Program-made: the position numbers and the translations under genes | Notes under the pieces: generated by a model | The model's input: only the letters and a program-made list of their open reading frames with translations | Told to the model about the DNA's origin: nothing | Database searches by the model: none | Source of the DNA: CALANV01 sp036381615 | Lineage (GTDB): Bacteria > Pseudomonadota > Alphaproteobacteria > CACIAM-22H2 | DNA: 64,000 nt | Assembly: GCA_036381615.1 (NCBI GenBank) | Contig: DASVCL010000027.1 | Location: 124,001 to 188,000, forward strand | Direction of reading: 5' to 3' | Part shown: in pieces, positions 34,639 through 41,783 of the stretch | Position numbering within the stretch: the stretch's first letter is position 1 | Layout of the letters: each line of letters begins with the position of its first letter

Positions 34639-35490
34639 TTATCTTGAATCTCTTGAATCGACTTCTTCCGACAGCACACGAAGGGCCGCTTCGGCCAGCC
34701 GTGCGTGGCCGAACGTGGTCGGGTGCATGTCGTCCCAGAACACGTACTCGCTGCACGCGTCCGTCGCGCCGTCGCGATAAGGACACGGCACCGTCACGTT
34801 CCGGAATCCGAAGCGACCCGGATCCTCGACGGCCTGTTCGAGAAGCTTGAAAACGTCCAGACGATGGATATGAACCGACCGCGTCCCTTCCACGTGCCGT
34901 AACACCTGCTCAAGCTGCGCATTGAACTTGAGCGTCAGGCTGCGGGCCTCGCGGACCCAGTCGGGACCAAAGGCGCGCGCCTCGGGCGTACGGCCGATAT
35001 CGGGCAGGTTCGGAACGAGAAACCGGCGCGCGCCCGCTGCCGCAAGATCCTCAAGAGCGGCTTGGACATGATGCAGCGCATGGTCGATCACCGCCGCCCG
35101 ATCGGCAGCATGCACCGCGGCGCGAAGATCGTTGGCGCCGGCATAGACGATGACGAGCGTGCGGGCATCGAGCCTGTTCGCCGCCGGCAAAGCCAGGAAA
35201 TGTGCGACCTGTGCGCGAAGGCTAAACTCATGGCCGTGCGTCCTTGCGCCGCCGACCGCGAAGTTCGTGCCGCCGTCGCGGGCCGGCCGCACGGCCGCGC
35301 CGATCCCGTCGGCAAGATACTCGACCCACACCAGACCGTTCGAAAACCGTCCGGCATTTCCCGTGTCGGAAAGACTGTCACCGAAGACGACGAGCCGGTC
35401 GTAAGGAAACATCGCCGCGCCGGCCGGCACGCCGACGATCGACGCGCAGAGGGTTGCGATGGCGGCAAGTGTCGCGCGCCGGAAATTCAT
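34639..35490 (-). CDS. SGNH/GDSL-family lipase or esterase
   Basis: A 283-residue secreted hydrolase. Seen: a signal peptide ending near A-G-A-A, block I F-G-D-S-L-S-D-T-G-N with the nucleophile Ser at about 39, T-N-F-A-V-G-G-A (block II), V-I-V-Y-A-G-A-N-D-L (block III), and F-W-D-D-M-H-P-T-T near the C-terminus with the catalytic Asp and His. This is the thermolabile-haemolysin/phospholipase-like branch. A perfect EcfG-type promoter lies so close that the leader would be only about 7 bases, and no SD is present. Confidence 0.88.
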   Translation of the reverse strand: MNFRRATLAAIATLCASIVGVPAGAAMFPYDRLVVFGDSLSDTGNAGRFSNGLVWVEYLADGIGAAVRPARDGGTNFAVGGARTHGHEFSLRAQVAHFLALPAANRLDARTLVIVYAGANDLRAAVHAADRAAVIDHALHHVQAALEDLAAAGARRFLVPNLPDIGRTPEARAFGPDWVREARSLTLKFNAQLEQVLRHVEGTRSVHIHRLDVFKLLEQAVEDPGRFGFRNVTVPCPYRDGATDACSEYVFWDDMHPTTFGHARLAEAALRVLSEEVDSRDSR

Positions 35491-35503
35491 GGTCCGTTAC
35501 TTC

Positions 35504-35528
35504 AACGGGTGCAGGATGCGTGCGTTCC
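35504..35528 (-). promoter_or_regulatory. EcfG-type promoter of the SGNH hydrolase gene
   Basis: Minus strand GGAAC (35528-35524), 16-base spacer, CGTT (35507-35504). The predicted transcription start near 35497 leaves a leader of about 7 bases before the ATG at 35490. Confidence 0.7.
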
Positions 35529-35575
35529 GGACATACCGGGTGCGAAGAAGGCGGGACGGTGGCACGCGGGCGGTC

Positions 35576-36016
35576 TCACTTCGGGATGATCGTGATGCCG
35601 CCGCTCACCTCGAGAACCGCGAACTTGATCTGATCCATGCGCTCCAGGCCCTGAAGCCGCCGCGCCGCTTCCAGGATCTCCTCCTCGCGGACGCGGGCCC
35701 GGTCCATGAGTTCCTTGAGCGGACGTCCGTTTTCCACCAGCACCGTCGGCACGCCTTCGATGAGCCGGTTGACGCGCGCCGACCGCTGCTTCCAGACCGA
35801 TATGCCGACATCGAGCGCAAGCAGCGTGACGACGACGATGATCGCGTTCGTGATGGAGAAGTCCTCGCCGAGCAGCGCCTGCTGCGTCGCCTCGCCGATG
35901 ATCAGCAGCAGGATGAAATCGAATGCCGTCAGCTCGGCGAGCGATCGCCGGCCGGCGATCCGGAACAGGAGCAGCAGGACGATGTAGATGACGGCGGCGC
36001 GCAGGACGGCGTCCAT
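35576..36016 (-). CDS. DUF421/YetF-domain membrane protein
   Basis: A 146-residue protein. Seen: three N-terminal helices including R-A-A-V-I-Y-I-V-L-L-L-L-F-R-I-A-G-R-R-S, the family motif L-T-A-F-D-F-I-L-L-L-I-I-G-E-A-T-Q, and a cytoplasmic YetF domain with G-V-P-T-V-L-V-E-N-G-R, M-D-R-A-R-V-R-E-E-E-I and a short beta tail. Homologues are often linked to stress and sporulation; biochemical role unknown. ATG 36016 has the SD AGGTAAGG. It follows the 172-residue gene by 10 bases, as an operon. Confidence 0.88.
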   Translation of the reverse strand: MDAVLRAAVIYIVLLLLFRIAGRRSLAELTAFDFILLLIIGEATQQALLGEDFSITNAIIVVVTLLALDVGISVWKQRSARVNRLIEGVPTVLVENGRPLKELMDRARVREEEILEAARRLQGLERMDQIKFAVLEVSGGITIIPK

Positions 36017-36026
36017 CGACCTTACC

Positions 36027-36545
36027 TCACGGATAGACCCAGTGCCTGGTCTCGAGCGCCGGCGCGCCCTGAAGCCCCACCCGACCCGCGGCCGGCCCCG
36101 GTCGGCTGAACCTGATCTGAAACACGAACCGAAGCTCGCCCGGACCGCCGACCGCGTCGAAGGCGATGACCGCGCCGTCGGGGCTGGCACCCGCACTCGC
36201 GGCGGGCGGCAGCAGCGTCCGGAGCTCCACTGCGCGTACGTAGTCTCCGCCCAGTACGATATTCACACGGTCCCCGGCGACGAGGCGCCGGTCGACGTGG
36301 ACGATCAGTTCCGATGGGGCGAAGCCGCGCACGAATCGCTCGTATTCGACCCAGAAGCCTGCGGCCGGCGATCCCGCCGTGGTCGTGCTGAACGCCCCGG
36401 CGCCGAAGAACCCCAGCGCCGCCGCCGCCAGCAGGATCGCGCACACGGCCCAGCCGATGCGCTGCACCCGCCATGACCGTTTCTGAAAGGCCAAGTCGGC
36501 ATCGACATGGAGATCGCGACGGCCCTGCTCTGCGTTGCCGGGCAT
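36027..36545 (-). CDS. Unknown single-pass membrane protein, partner of the YetF-domain gene
   Basis: A 172-residue protein I do not assign to a named family. Seen: a charged N-terminus of about 30 residues, one helix (I-G-W-A-V-C-A-I-L-L-A-A-A-A-L-G-F-F-G, about 30-48), and a soluble C-terminal domain rich in beta-type residues, ending in H-W-V-Y-P. It lies 10 bases upstream of the YetF-domain gene on the same strand, so the two probably act together. An EcfG-like site with GGTT in place of CGTT lies upstream. Confidence 0.7.
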   Translation of the reverse strand: MPGNAEQGRRDLHVDADLAFQKRSWRVQRIGWAVCAILLAAAALGFFGAGAFSTTTAGSPAAGFWVEYERFVRGFAPSELIVHVDRRLVAGDRVNIVLGGDYVRAVELRTLLPPAASAGASPDGAVIAFDAVGGPGELRFVFQIRFSRPGPAAGRVGLQGAPALETRHWVYP

Positions 36546-36584
36546 GCGCCAAAGGCCACGTTTCGGGGTCAGGATTGAACATTC

Positions 36585-36609
36585 AACCTTCGGCCGGCTA
36601 CGCCGTTCC
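36585..36609 (-). promoter_or_regulatory. EcfG-like promoter, one mismatch
   Basis: Minus strand GGAAC (36609-36605), 16-base spacer, GGTT (36588-36585) instead of CGTT. It lies 40 bases before the start at 36545. One mismatch lowers confidence, but neighbouring genes have perfect sites. Confidence 0.4.
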
Positions 36610-36684
36610 CGGACGAAGCGGGAGCATGAGAGGCTGTACGCCTTGAACCTGCACGACTTGCGGCTGGCGCGACCGCGCCGCAGC

Positions 36685-37104
36685 TCAGACCCTCGGGCTG
36701 CCGAGGATGACCGACGTCATCCGGGCCGGCGGATCGCTGGCCGGGAAAGAAGCTTCGGATGCCGCATCGGCAAGCGTGTCCGTGTCCATGCGTCCGTCCG
36801 GACCGGGGCTGTAGGCGGCATACCGGTCGCGCCCGAGCGGCCGCCGCCGGAACCGCCCGGCAAAGCGCCGTGGCGGCTTCTGCCCCATCGGGAGCCGGCG
36901 CAGCAGATACCAGGCCGCAAGCCCCGCGCCGAGCGCGATCGCGGCGAGCGGGAGCAGGACGCGGCCGCCATGTCGTTCGATTCGCTCGACTTCGTGCCCG
37001 GCACGACCCGGCCGGCTTCGATCGCGTGTGATCGGCCCGGTGGGCGCGCCGGACGGGGCGACGGCGCGGGCGGCCTTGTCGGCGTCGGCGGATGCACCGG
37101 TCAT
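36685..37104 (-). CDS. Small single-pass membrane protein with SEASFPASDPP-type tail
   Basis: A 139-residue protein of unknown function. Seen: a polar N-terminus, one helix (V-L-L-P-L-A-A-I-A-L-G-A-G-L-A-A-W-Y-L-L), a basic R-R-F-A-G-R-F-R-R-R-P segment, and a C-terminal A-A-S-E-A-S-F-P-A-S-D-P-P-A-R motif. That motif ends many small uncharacterised alphaproteobacterial proteins. ATG 37104 has GAGG at good spacing, and a perfect EcfG-type promoter lies 38 bases upstream. Longer in-frame starts would place the promoter inside the gene. Confidence 0.7.
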   Translation of the reverse strand: MTGASADADKAARAVAPSGAPTGPITRDRSRPGRAGHEVERIERHGGRVLLPLAAIALGAGLAAWYLLRRLPMGQKPPRRFAGRFRRRPLGRDRYAAYSPGPDGRMDTDTLADAASEASFPASDPPARMTSVILGSPRV

Positions 37105-37141
37105 CGCGATCCTCGGCATGAGTTGTTTTCTGGCCAAGCCA

Positions 37142-37166
37142 AACGGTAGCCGGCGTCTCGCGTTCC
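37142..37166 (-). promoter_or_regulatory. EcfG-type promoter of the SEASFPASDPP-tail protein gene
   Basis: Minus strand GGAAC (37166-37162), 16-base spacer, CGTT (37145-37142). Expected transcription start near 37135, about 30 bases before ATG 37104. Confidence 0.75.
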
Positions 37167-37231
37167 CGACCGGCCGCGCGTTCATATCCGCCGCCGGTGC
37201 GACGGCGCGTCGAAGTTTCGCACCCGGATCG

Positions 37232-37256
37232 GGAACAACAGCCCGGCTCGTCTGTT
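37232..37256 (+). promoter_or_regulatory. EcfG-like site upstream of cold-shock gene, one mismatch
   Basis: Plus strand GGAAC (37232-37236), 16-base spacer, TGTT (37253-37256). If used, the leader to the GTG at 37415 would be about 150 bases, a length typical of cold-shock mRNAs. The one mismatch and distance make it tentative. Confidence 0.3.
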
Positions 37257-37414
37257 GCAATTGCAGACGTATGTGCCCACATGGTGTTGAAGTCATTGTC
37301 GCGTCCGGCACTGCCGATCCGCCTCTTCCGAGGCGCCTGTGACGAATCCCTGGCACGGCAATCCTCGCAACGTTCGGGCGCTGCGTTGCGCAATTTCGAT
37401 CAGGAGAGACGCCG

Positions 37415-37621
37415 GTGGCCATCGGTACCGTCAAGTGGTTCGACCCCGCCAAGGGTTACGGCTTCATCGAGCCGGACAGCGATTCGGACGACGTCTTCGT
37501 GCATCGTAGTGCCGTCGAAAGCGCCGGGATGGCCGGCCTCATCGAGGGCGATCGCGTGCGGTTCGAGCGTGTCGAGGCCGGCGGCCGGATCGCGGCGGCA
37601 AATCTGAAGCCCGTCGACTAG
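37415..37621 (+). CDS. Cold-shock domain protein (CspA family)
   Basis: A 68-residue single cold-shock domain. Seen: T-V-K-W-F-D-P-A-K-G-Y-G-F-I (RNP1), D-D-V-F-V-H-R-S-A-V (RNP2), then G-D-R-V-R-F-E and a short tail. It binds single-stranded RNA or DNA. GTG start with the SD AGGAGA about 8 bases upstream. It begins a run of small plus-strand genes reaching 39765. Confidence 0.93.
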   Translation: MAIGTVKWFDPAKGYGFIEPDSDSDDVFVHRSAVESAGMAGLIEGDRVRFERVEAGGRIAAANLKPVD

Positions 37622-37661
37622 GCGCCCGCACCCTGATACCGGACACGGCCCGATTCCCGTC

Positions 37662-37982
37662 ATGAGTTTCTTCAACCTGAACGATCTCGACCGCGGTCAT
37701 TCCGTGTCGTCGGGCCTGGGCGAATGTCAGCTGTGGTGTGCCGTCATCATTCGTGCCCTCGAAGACGCGCTCGGCAACCCGACCAGCATCAGCGACGCGA
37801 TGGCGCGTGCGCGTGCGATCGAAGAGGCAAGGCACTGGTTCTTCAGCAACGATGCCGATTTTCGGCTCGCCTGCCACGCAGCCGGCTACGAACCCGACGT
37901 TCTGCGCCGGCGGGTGATGCGTTTGCTCGCGGCCGGCGCACCTCCGGCTCGACGCCGGACAGCAGCTCTTCCGACAACCTGA
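37662..37982 (+). CDS. Unknown small protein
   Basis: A 106-residue protein, not assigned. Seen: L-G-E-C-Q-L-W-C-A-V-I-I-R-A-L-E-D-A-L near the start and A-R-H-W-F-F-S-N-D-A-D-F-R-L-A-C-H-A-A-G-Y-E-P-D near residues 56-80. This layout (an L-W..V-I..A-L-D-A helix, then W-F/L..D-F..C..A-G-D-P) recalls small proteins near phage late genes in alphaproteobacteria, but no other phage gene is nearby. The codon pattern is coherent. It lies 40 bases after the cold-shock gene and 13 before the next gene. Confidence 0.65.
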   Translation: MSFFNLNDLDRGHSVSSGLGECQLWCAVIIRALEDALGNPTSISDAMARARAIEEARHWFFSNDADFRLACHAAGYEPDVLRRRVMRLLAAGAPPARRRTAALPTT

Positions 37983-37995
37983 AAGGAGATTCGCG

Positions 37996-38430
37996 ATGCC
38001 CGTTCATTCGATCCTCGTCGGTTTTCCCGCGGATGGATGGCGCGGCCCGGCGCTCGCAAACTGGGAGCCCGGCTTCGTGCAGGACGAATACCTGGCGCTG
38101 CGTACGCAGTCGACGGATGACGATGCGGAGTCGGACGCACAATGGATCGGTTGTCATCTCCGCGACATCGACAGCGTGCGCTACTGCGCGGTCACGGACG
38201 ACCGGGATCCGTCCTGCCTTCAGACTGCCTTCACGATTCGCGGCGCAGGCACGCTCTACGCGTATGCCTCGGAACAGTGTCTGGATCACCTGCGCGAGCA
38301 GGGCGTTTCCGCGACGGAAATGGATGCGGCGGACGTCGAGTCCTGCCGGATTCTCTGGGGCAAGATCTGCGACGCAAACCAGAACATGGCCGACCAGATC
38401 CGCGGCCTGGTCAATTCCGTGCCGGCCTGA
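37996..38430 (+). CDS. Unknown soluble protein
   Basis: A 144-residue acidic protein I do not recognise. Seen: V-H-S-I-L-V-G-F-P near the start, a Trp/Asp-rich middle, C-A-V-T-D-D-R-D-P-S-C and four further cysteines (C-H, E-Q-C-L-D, E-S-C-R-I, K-I-C-D). No signal peptide or helix is present. The SD AAAGGAG lies 8 bases before the ATG, so translation is likely. It sits in the cold-shock/CarD gene run. Confidence 0.65.
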   Translation: MPVHSILVGFPADGWRGPALANWEPGFVQDEYLALRTQSTDDDAESDAQWIGCHLRDIDSVRYCAVTDDRDPSCLQTAFTIRGAGTLYAYASEQCLDHLREQGVSATEMDAADVESCRILWGKICDANQNMADQIRGLVNSVPA

Positions 38431-38484
38431 CCGGCCACCTGCCGGGATCGGCGCTGTATTCGGATCCGGACGCCGGAGAAAGCA

Positions 38485-39006
38485 ATGGATGCCAATTTCA
38501 AACTGAACGAACGGGTGGTGCACCCCAACCACGGGGTCGGCTTCATCGGGCGTACGGAACTGAAGCATATCGCGGGCCAGGAGAGCCGCTTTATCGTCGT
38601 GGAGTTTCCGCGGACGATGCTGGTGCTCCGAATTCCCGAAGAGAAGCTGGCGCGCTCGGGGCTGCGAAGACCGAGTTCCGTCCGCGAAATGCGTGCGGCG
38701 CTTTCGGTGCTGCCGGGCCGGCCGGTGGAACCGAAAGGCTCATGGTCGCACCGCGCCGCCGAATACGGTCAGCGCCTCAACAGCGGCGAGCCGAAACTCT
38801 TGGCCGAGATCGTGCGTGACCTGAACCAGCACCAGGGCCGCCGGTGGGCATCGGCCATTTATCACGAGGCGCGACTGCGGCTTGCGGAAGAGCTGGCCGT
38901 CGTCGACGACATCGCGATCACGCAGGCCGAATCGATGCTCGAGCAGCACCTCGTGGCGGACGGCGCCGAAGATGGGCGTCGGAGCCACGCGGCGCGGCAA
39001 CGCTGA
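38485..39006 (+). CDS. CarD-family transcriptional regulator
   Basis: A 173-residue protein. Seen: an N-terminal RNA-polymerase-interacting (Tudor-like) domain, F-K-L-N-E-R-V-V-H-P-N-H-G-V-G-F-I, followed by V-L-R-I-P-E-E-K-L-A-R-S-G-L-R, then a helical C-terminal DNA-binding part with L-A-E-I-V-R-D-L and Y-H-E-A-R-L-R-L-A-E-E-L-A. The family stabilises open promoter complexes. Alphaproteobacteria also carry a housekeeping CarD; this one is shorter and more diverged at the C-terminus, so it may be a paralogue for stress or starvation. Confidence 0.88.
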   Translation: MDANFKLNERVVHPNHGVGFIGRTELKHIAGQESRFIVVEFPRTMLVLRIPEEKLARSGLRRPSSVREMRAALSVLPGRPVEPKGSWSHRAAEYGQRLNSGEPKLLAEIVRDLNQHQGRRWASAIYHEARLRLAEELAVVDDIAITQAESMLEQHLVADGAEDGRRSHAARQR

Positions 39007-39031
39007 CCCGAAATGGAGCGGGACCGGCGCA

Positions 39032-39325
39032 ATGTCGCATCCGATGACATCCATCGACCGGTCGGACGATGCCGACGCCGACGCGTCGGCTTTGGCTGCG
39101 TATGTTGACGCCTACGGCAACGGCGCCGACCACGGCATGGCCCTGGACATCGCCATCAAGGCATGGAATGCGTGCCGTCCGGCCATCGATGCGACGTCGG
39201 CGCGCACCAGGGTAATGCGGCTGCTCGACCTTCACGCCGACGAGATCGGCGATCGCTTCGGCGGATCGTCATGCGGATCGAACGCGCCGCGCCGCCGACG
39301 CAAGCCTTCCGCCGGGACCACGTGA
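39032..39325 (+). CDS. Unknown small protein
   Basis: A 97-residue protein, not assigned. Seen: a polar Asp-rich start, a helix (Y-V-D-A-Y-G-N-G-A-D-H-G-M-A-L-D-I-A-I-K-A-W), then V-M-R-L-L-D-L-H-A-D-E-I-G-D-R-F and a basic tail. Its stop overlaps a GTG start of the next gene (GTGA at 39322-39325), which supports its reality. An alternative ATG is four codons in. Confidence 0.55.
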   Translation: MSHPMTSIDRSDDADADASALAAYVDAYGNGADHGMALDIAIKAWNACRPAIDATSARTRVMRLLDLHADEIGDRFGGSSCGSNAPRRRRKPSAGTT

Positions 39326-39765
39326 ACCGCAGTACCTCGGCCGGCGTGCGCCGGCGCCGTCTCGATCGCACGATTTTTCTCGTGCTGGCCATCGGCCTGT
39401 TCGGCACCGCAGCGCCCGCGCAAGTGACGCCACAGGCGACGCCGATGGAAACGGGGCGCTCGCTCCTCGCCAAATGCCGGGCGGCGCTCACGGGCATGGA
39501 GGGGGGAGGCGGAAACGTACAGGACGCCGTGGATGCCGGCATATGCGTCGGCTATCTGCAGTCGGCGGCCGATGCCGGTGTCGCGGCCGGCGGCGCTCCC
39601 CGCTCCGGGGCCGCCGCATCAGGCTTCTGCATGCCGGGCGGCGTCGGACGCGAGGAACTCGTCCGGACCGTGGTCCGGTGGCTCGAGTCCGACGCGGGCC
39701 GTCTTGACGAGAACGCGAGCGATCTCGTACGCGCGGCCTACGTCGATACGTTCCCGTGCAACTGA
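39322..39765 (+). CDS. Secreted Rap1a/Tai-like protein
   Basis: A 147-residue exported protein. Seen: a twin of basic residues then a hydrophobic signal (I-F-L-V-L-A-I-G-L-F-G-T-A-A-P-A-Q), G-R-S-L-L-A-K-C, a central C-V-G-Y-L-Q-S, G-F-C-M-P-G-G-V, L-V-R-T-V-V-R-W-L-E-S, and the C-terminal F-P-C. This four-cysteine layout is that of the Rap1a/Tai family, which includes T6SS amidase immunity proteins but also many orphan periplasmic proteins. No toxin gene is nearby. Start GTG 39322 overlaps the preceding stop; ATG 39271 is an alternative. Confidence 0.75.
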   Translation: MNRSTSAGVRRRRLDRTIFLVLAIGLFGTAAPAQVTPQATPMETGRSLLAKCRAALTGMEGGGGNVQDAVDAGICVGYLQSAADAGVAAGGAPRSGAAASGFCMPGGVGREELVRTVVRWLESDAGRLDENASDLVRAAYVDTFPCN

Positions 39766-39817
39766 TATTCGTCTATGCGGCGCGGATCCGGATCGACGCC
39801 GGATACGCCGTTCCGGA

Positions 39818-40345
39818 TCATGCCTGATCTTCGACGAGACGGACGACGCGCGCCTCGGGCCCCTTCGCCGCGATCACGACCATGCCGATCACGTGCTGAT
39901 CCTTCTCGAGGATCGCGAGGCCGGACTGGCGCAGCACCTTGGCACTGACGAACACGTCGTCGGCGCCGTCCTGGCGCGCAAGAAAACCGTACCCCCTGAT
40001 CGAGCAGTACCAGCGGACCGTGCAGGGCACGGCCGTCGCGCCTTCGATCTCCGCTGCATCGTGGAGCGGCGTTCCGGCCCGCGGCCTTGGACGCGCGACG
40101 CCGCCATGCATCTCCATCACGCGCAGCACCTGCGGTCCCTTCTTGCCGGGACCGATTTCGCACACCAGTTCTGCCCCTTCCCCCGGCGCCACAAGCCCCG
40201 CCGCTTCCAGCGCCGCCATGTGCAGAAAGGCATCGGGCGAACCGTCCACGGGGGACACGAATCCGAAGCCCTTGGTCGTGTTGAACCATTTGACCCTGGC
40301 CTGCGTCACGCGGCCGCTCCCCGGCAGCTGGTACGGGTTGGTCAT
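39818..40345 (-). CDS. Double cold-shock domain protein
   Basis: A 175-residue protein with two cold-shock domains. Seen: domain 1 (about 12-80) with V-K-W-F-N-T-T-K-G-F-G-F-V and D-A-F-L-H-M-A-A-L, a linker of about 30 residues, and domain 2 (about 105-172) with C-T-V-R-W-Y-C-S-I-R-G-Y-G-F-L and D-D-V-F-V-S-A-K-V-L. In both domains the RNP2 site is altered (FLHM, FVSA), so binding may differ from CspA. Duplicated CSD proteins are common in alphaproteobacteria. ATG has an AGGAGA SD. Confidence 0.9.
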   Translation of the reverse strand: MTNPYQLPGSGRVTQARVKWFNTTKGFGFVSPVDGSPDAFLHMAALEAAGLVAPGEGAELVCEIGPGKKGPQVLRVMEMHGGVARPRPRAGTPLHDAAEIEGATAVPCTVRWYCSIRGYGFLARQDGADDVFVSAKVLRQSGLAILEKDQHVIGMVVIAAKGPEARVVRLVEDQA

Positions 40346-40384
40346 GCGATCATCTCCTGTTTGCGGAAGGGAACGGTCGTCAGC

Positions 40385-40711
40385 TCATGCATCGCGATCG
40401 TTCTCGTCGACATCGATTGCCGGCTCGAGAGTCTCGTCCGCATCGACGACGTCGTCGATCTCGACGTCCTCGGCTTCCTCGGCTTCCGTTTCCGGTTCGG
40501 CCGCTGCCGATGCGGCCACGGGTTCGGCCGCAACGCGCGTGAACGGCGCCCGTCGGTCTTTCCGGGGACCGCGGCCATCGGAGGCCAGCAGCACGACCGG
40601 CGTGTGCTTGACGCCGCATTTCGGACAGATGATCGGCGTCCGCCTCATGTCGTAGAACGCGGCGCCGCAATCCGTGCACCTTCGCTTCGTGCCCCAGCGC
40701 TGATCGGCCAT
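40385..40711 (-). CDS. FYDLN acid-domain protein (TIGR02300)
   Basis: A 108-residue protein. Seen: a zinc ribbon with cysteines 12, 15, 29 and 32 (C-T-D-C and C-P-K-C) around F-Y-D-M, which in relatives reads FYDLN, and a long acidic C-terminal tail rich in Glu and Asp. The family is nearly confined to alphaproteobacteria, which helps place the organism. Function unknown; the tail suggests protein or nucleic-acid partner regulation. ATG has an AGGAG-type SD. Confidence 0.9.
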   Translation of the reverse strand: MADQRWGTKRRCTDCGAAFYDMRRTPIICPKCGVKHTPVVLLASDGRGPRKDRRAPFTRVAAEPVAASAAAEPETEAEEAEDVEIDDVVDADETLEPAIDVDENDRDA

Positions 40712-40901
40712 CGATTCGGTTTCTCCTCTCGGGGTTGCAGGGAACGGACCGGCTTTCGGCCGCTCGGGATGACGGAAGGCGCACTTGGGCGGCGGGATGA
40801 TCCGTCGGACATCCCGGTGCCCTCCGCACCTGGCACGTCGCGCCTGCCGGGACGCGTGGTCGCGCCCGGCCGTTCGTCAGTATCGTGAACGGCGCCGCTG
40901 C

Positions 40902-41111
40902 CTATACGGCGGTCGAAAGATTTTCGGCCGAGTATTTTCCGTTCTTTCCCTGGACGCGCTCGTACCGAACGCGCTGGCCGTCATTGAGCGTCCGCATCCC
41001 GGCCTTCTCGACCGCGGAAATGTGGACGAACACATCGGATCCACCGTCCTCCGGCTGGATGAAACCGAAACCCTTCGTCGCGTTGAACCACTTGACTGTG
41101 CCGATCGCCAT
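40902..41111 (-). CDS. Cold-shock domain protein (CspA family)
   Basis: A 69-residue single cold-shock domain. Seen: T-V-K-W-F-N-A-T-K-G-F-G-F-I, D-V-F-V-H-I-S-A-V-E, G-Q-R-V-R-Y-E and K-Y-S-A-E-N-L. It is close to canonical CspA and shares its N-terminal MAIGTVKWF with the gene at 37415, so the two are likely paralogues. The ATG has a GGAG SD. Confidence 0.95.
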   Translation of the reverse strand: MAIGTVKWFNATKGFGFIQPEDGGSDVFVHISAVEKAGMRTLNDGQRVRYERVQGKNGKYSAENLSTAV

Positions 41112-41468
41112 TCTCGTCTCCGTGCCGTCGTGGAAATGCGTGCGGCCGTGCTCTCACGGAGCGCCGCAATATTCTCGAATGTGACTTGAATGCAGACCCG
41201 CCACGCGGGCTTGGCACGCAAGGCCAGCCAAGAAAACGGATTCAGCCTATGCCTCGCACGGAGGGCTGTCAATCAGCCCATACGCATGGTCGCCGATCAA
41301 AGGATGTGCAAGGCAGCGCTTCGAGGACCGCCGTCATCGGCCGCCCGCGTCGCGGCGCCGTCGAACGGCCCGTCCGATTCGTACATTGCGCGGGGATCCG
41401 TATCTCGTATCCGATCGAGCGAACCCGGTCTTGGACGCGATCCGCCCCCGTTGCGGCCAGGGTGCGGC
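41112..41468. other. Intergenic stretch upstream of cold-shock gene
   Basis: About 357 bases between the cold-shock gene and azlD. I see no credible gene. It probably contains the promoter and long leader of the cold-shock gene on the minus strand. Confidence 0.4.
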
Positions 41469-41783
41469 TTACGACATGAAGCCGATCGCGTGACGCCAGG
41501 CTGCCGCGACCACGATGCCGACGGTGATCGCCGCGATGGCGCTTCGCGTGACGATCATGACGCCGAGGGCAACGGTCGCCGCCGCCGCCGATGCAGCGTC
41601 GCCCTTCACGATCGCCGGCACCACCAGGGCGACCAGGACCGAGCTGGACAGGGATCTCAGAAACGCTTCCGTCCGCGGCGTGATGGTCATGAAGCTAGCA
41701 AGCCAGACGCCGCCCGCGCGCGTGGCGTACGTAACCGCCGCCATGCCGATGACGGCGAGCAGGGCTTCCGCCTCAGCGATCAT
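41469..41783 (-). CDS. azlD: AzlD branched-chain amino acid exporter small subunit
   Basis: A 104-residue membrane protein with three to four helices. Seen: I-G-M-A-A-V-T-Y-A-T-R near the N-terminus and F-L-R-S-L-S-S-S-V-L-V-A-L-V-V-P-A, the AzlD signature. It acts with AzlC to export branched-chain or related amino acids. The ATG at 41783 lies inside the 3' end of azlC (11-base overlap), indicating coupled translation. Confidence 0.88.
   Translation of the reverse strand: MIAEAEALLAVIGMAAVTYATRAGGVWLASFMTITPRTEAFLRSLSSSVLVALVVPAIVKGDAASAAAATVALGVMIVTRSAIAAITVGIVVAAAWRHAIGFMS

Noticed and set aside
36685..37452. A longer version (255 codons) of the SEASFPASDPP-tail protein.
   Set aside because: The EcfG-type promoter and SD fit the ATG at 37104; the extra N-terminus looks non-coding.
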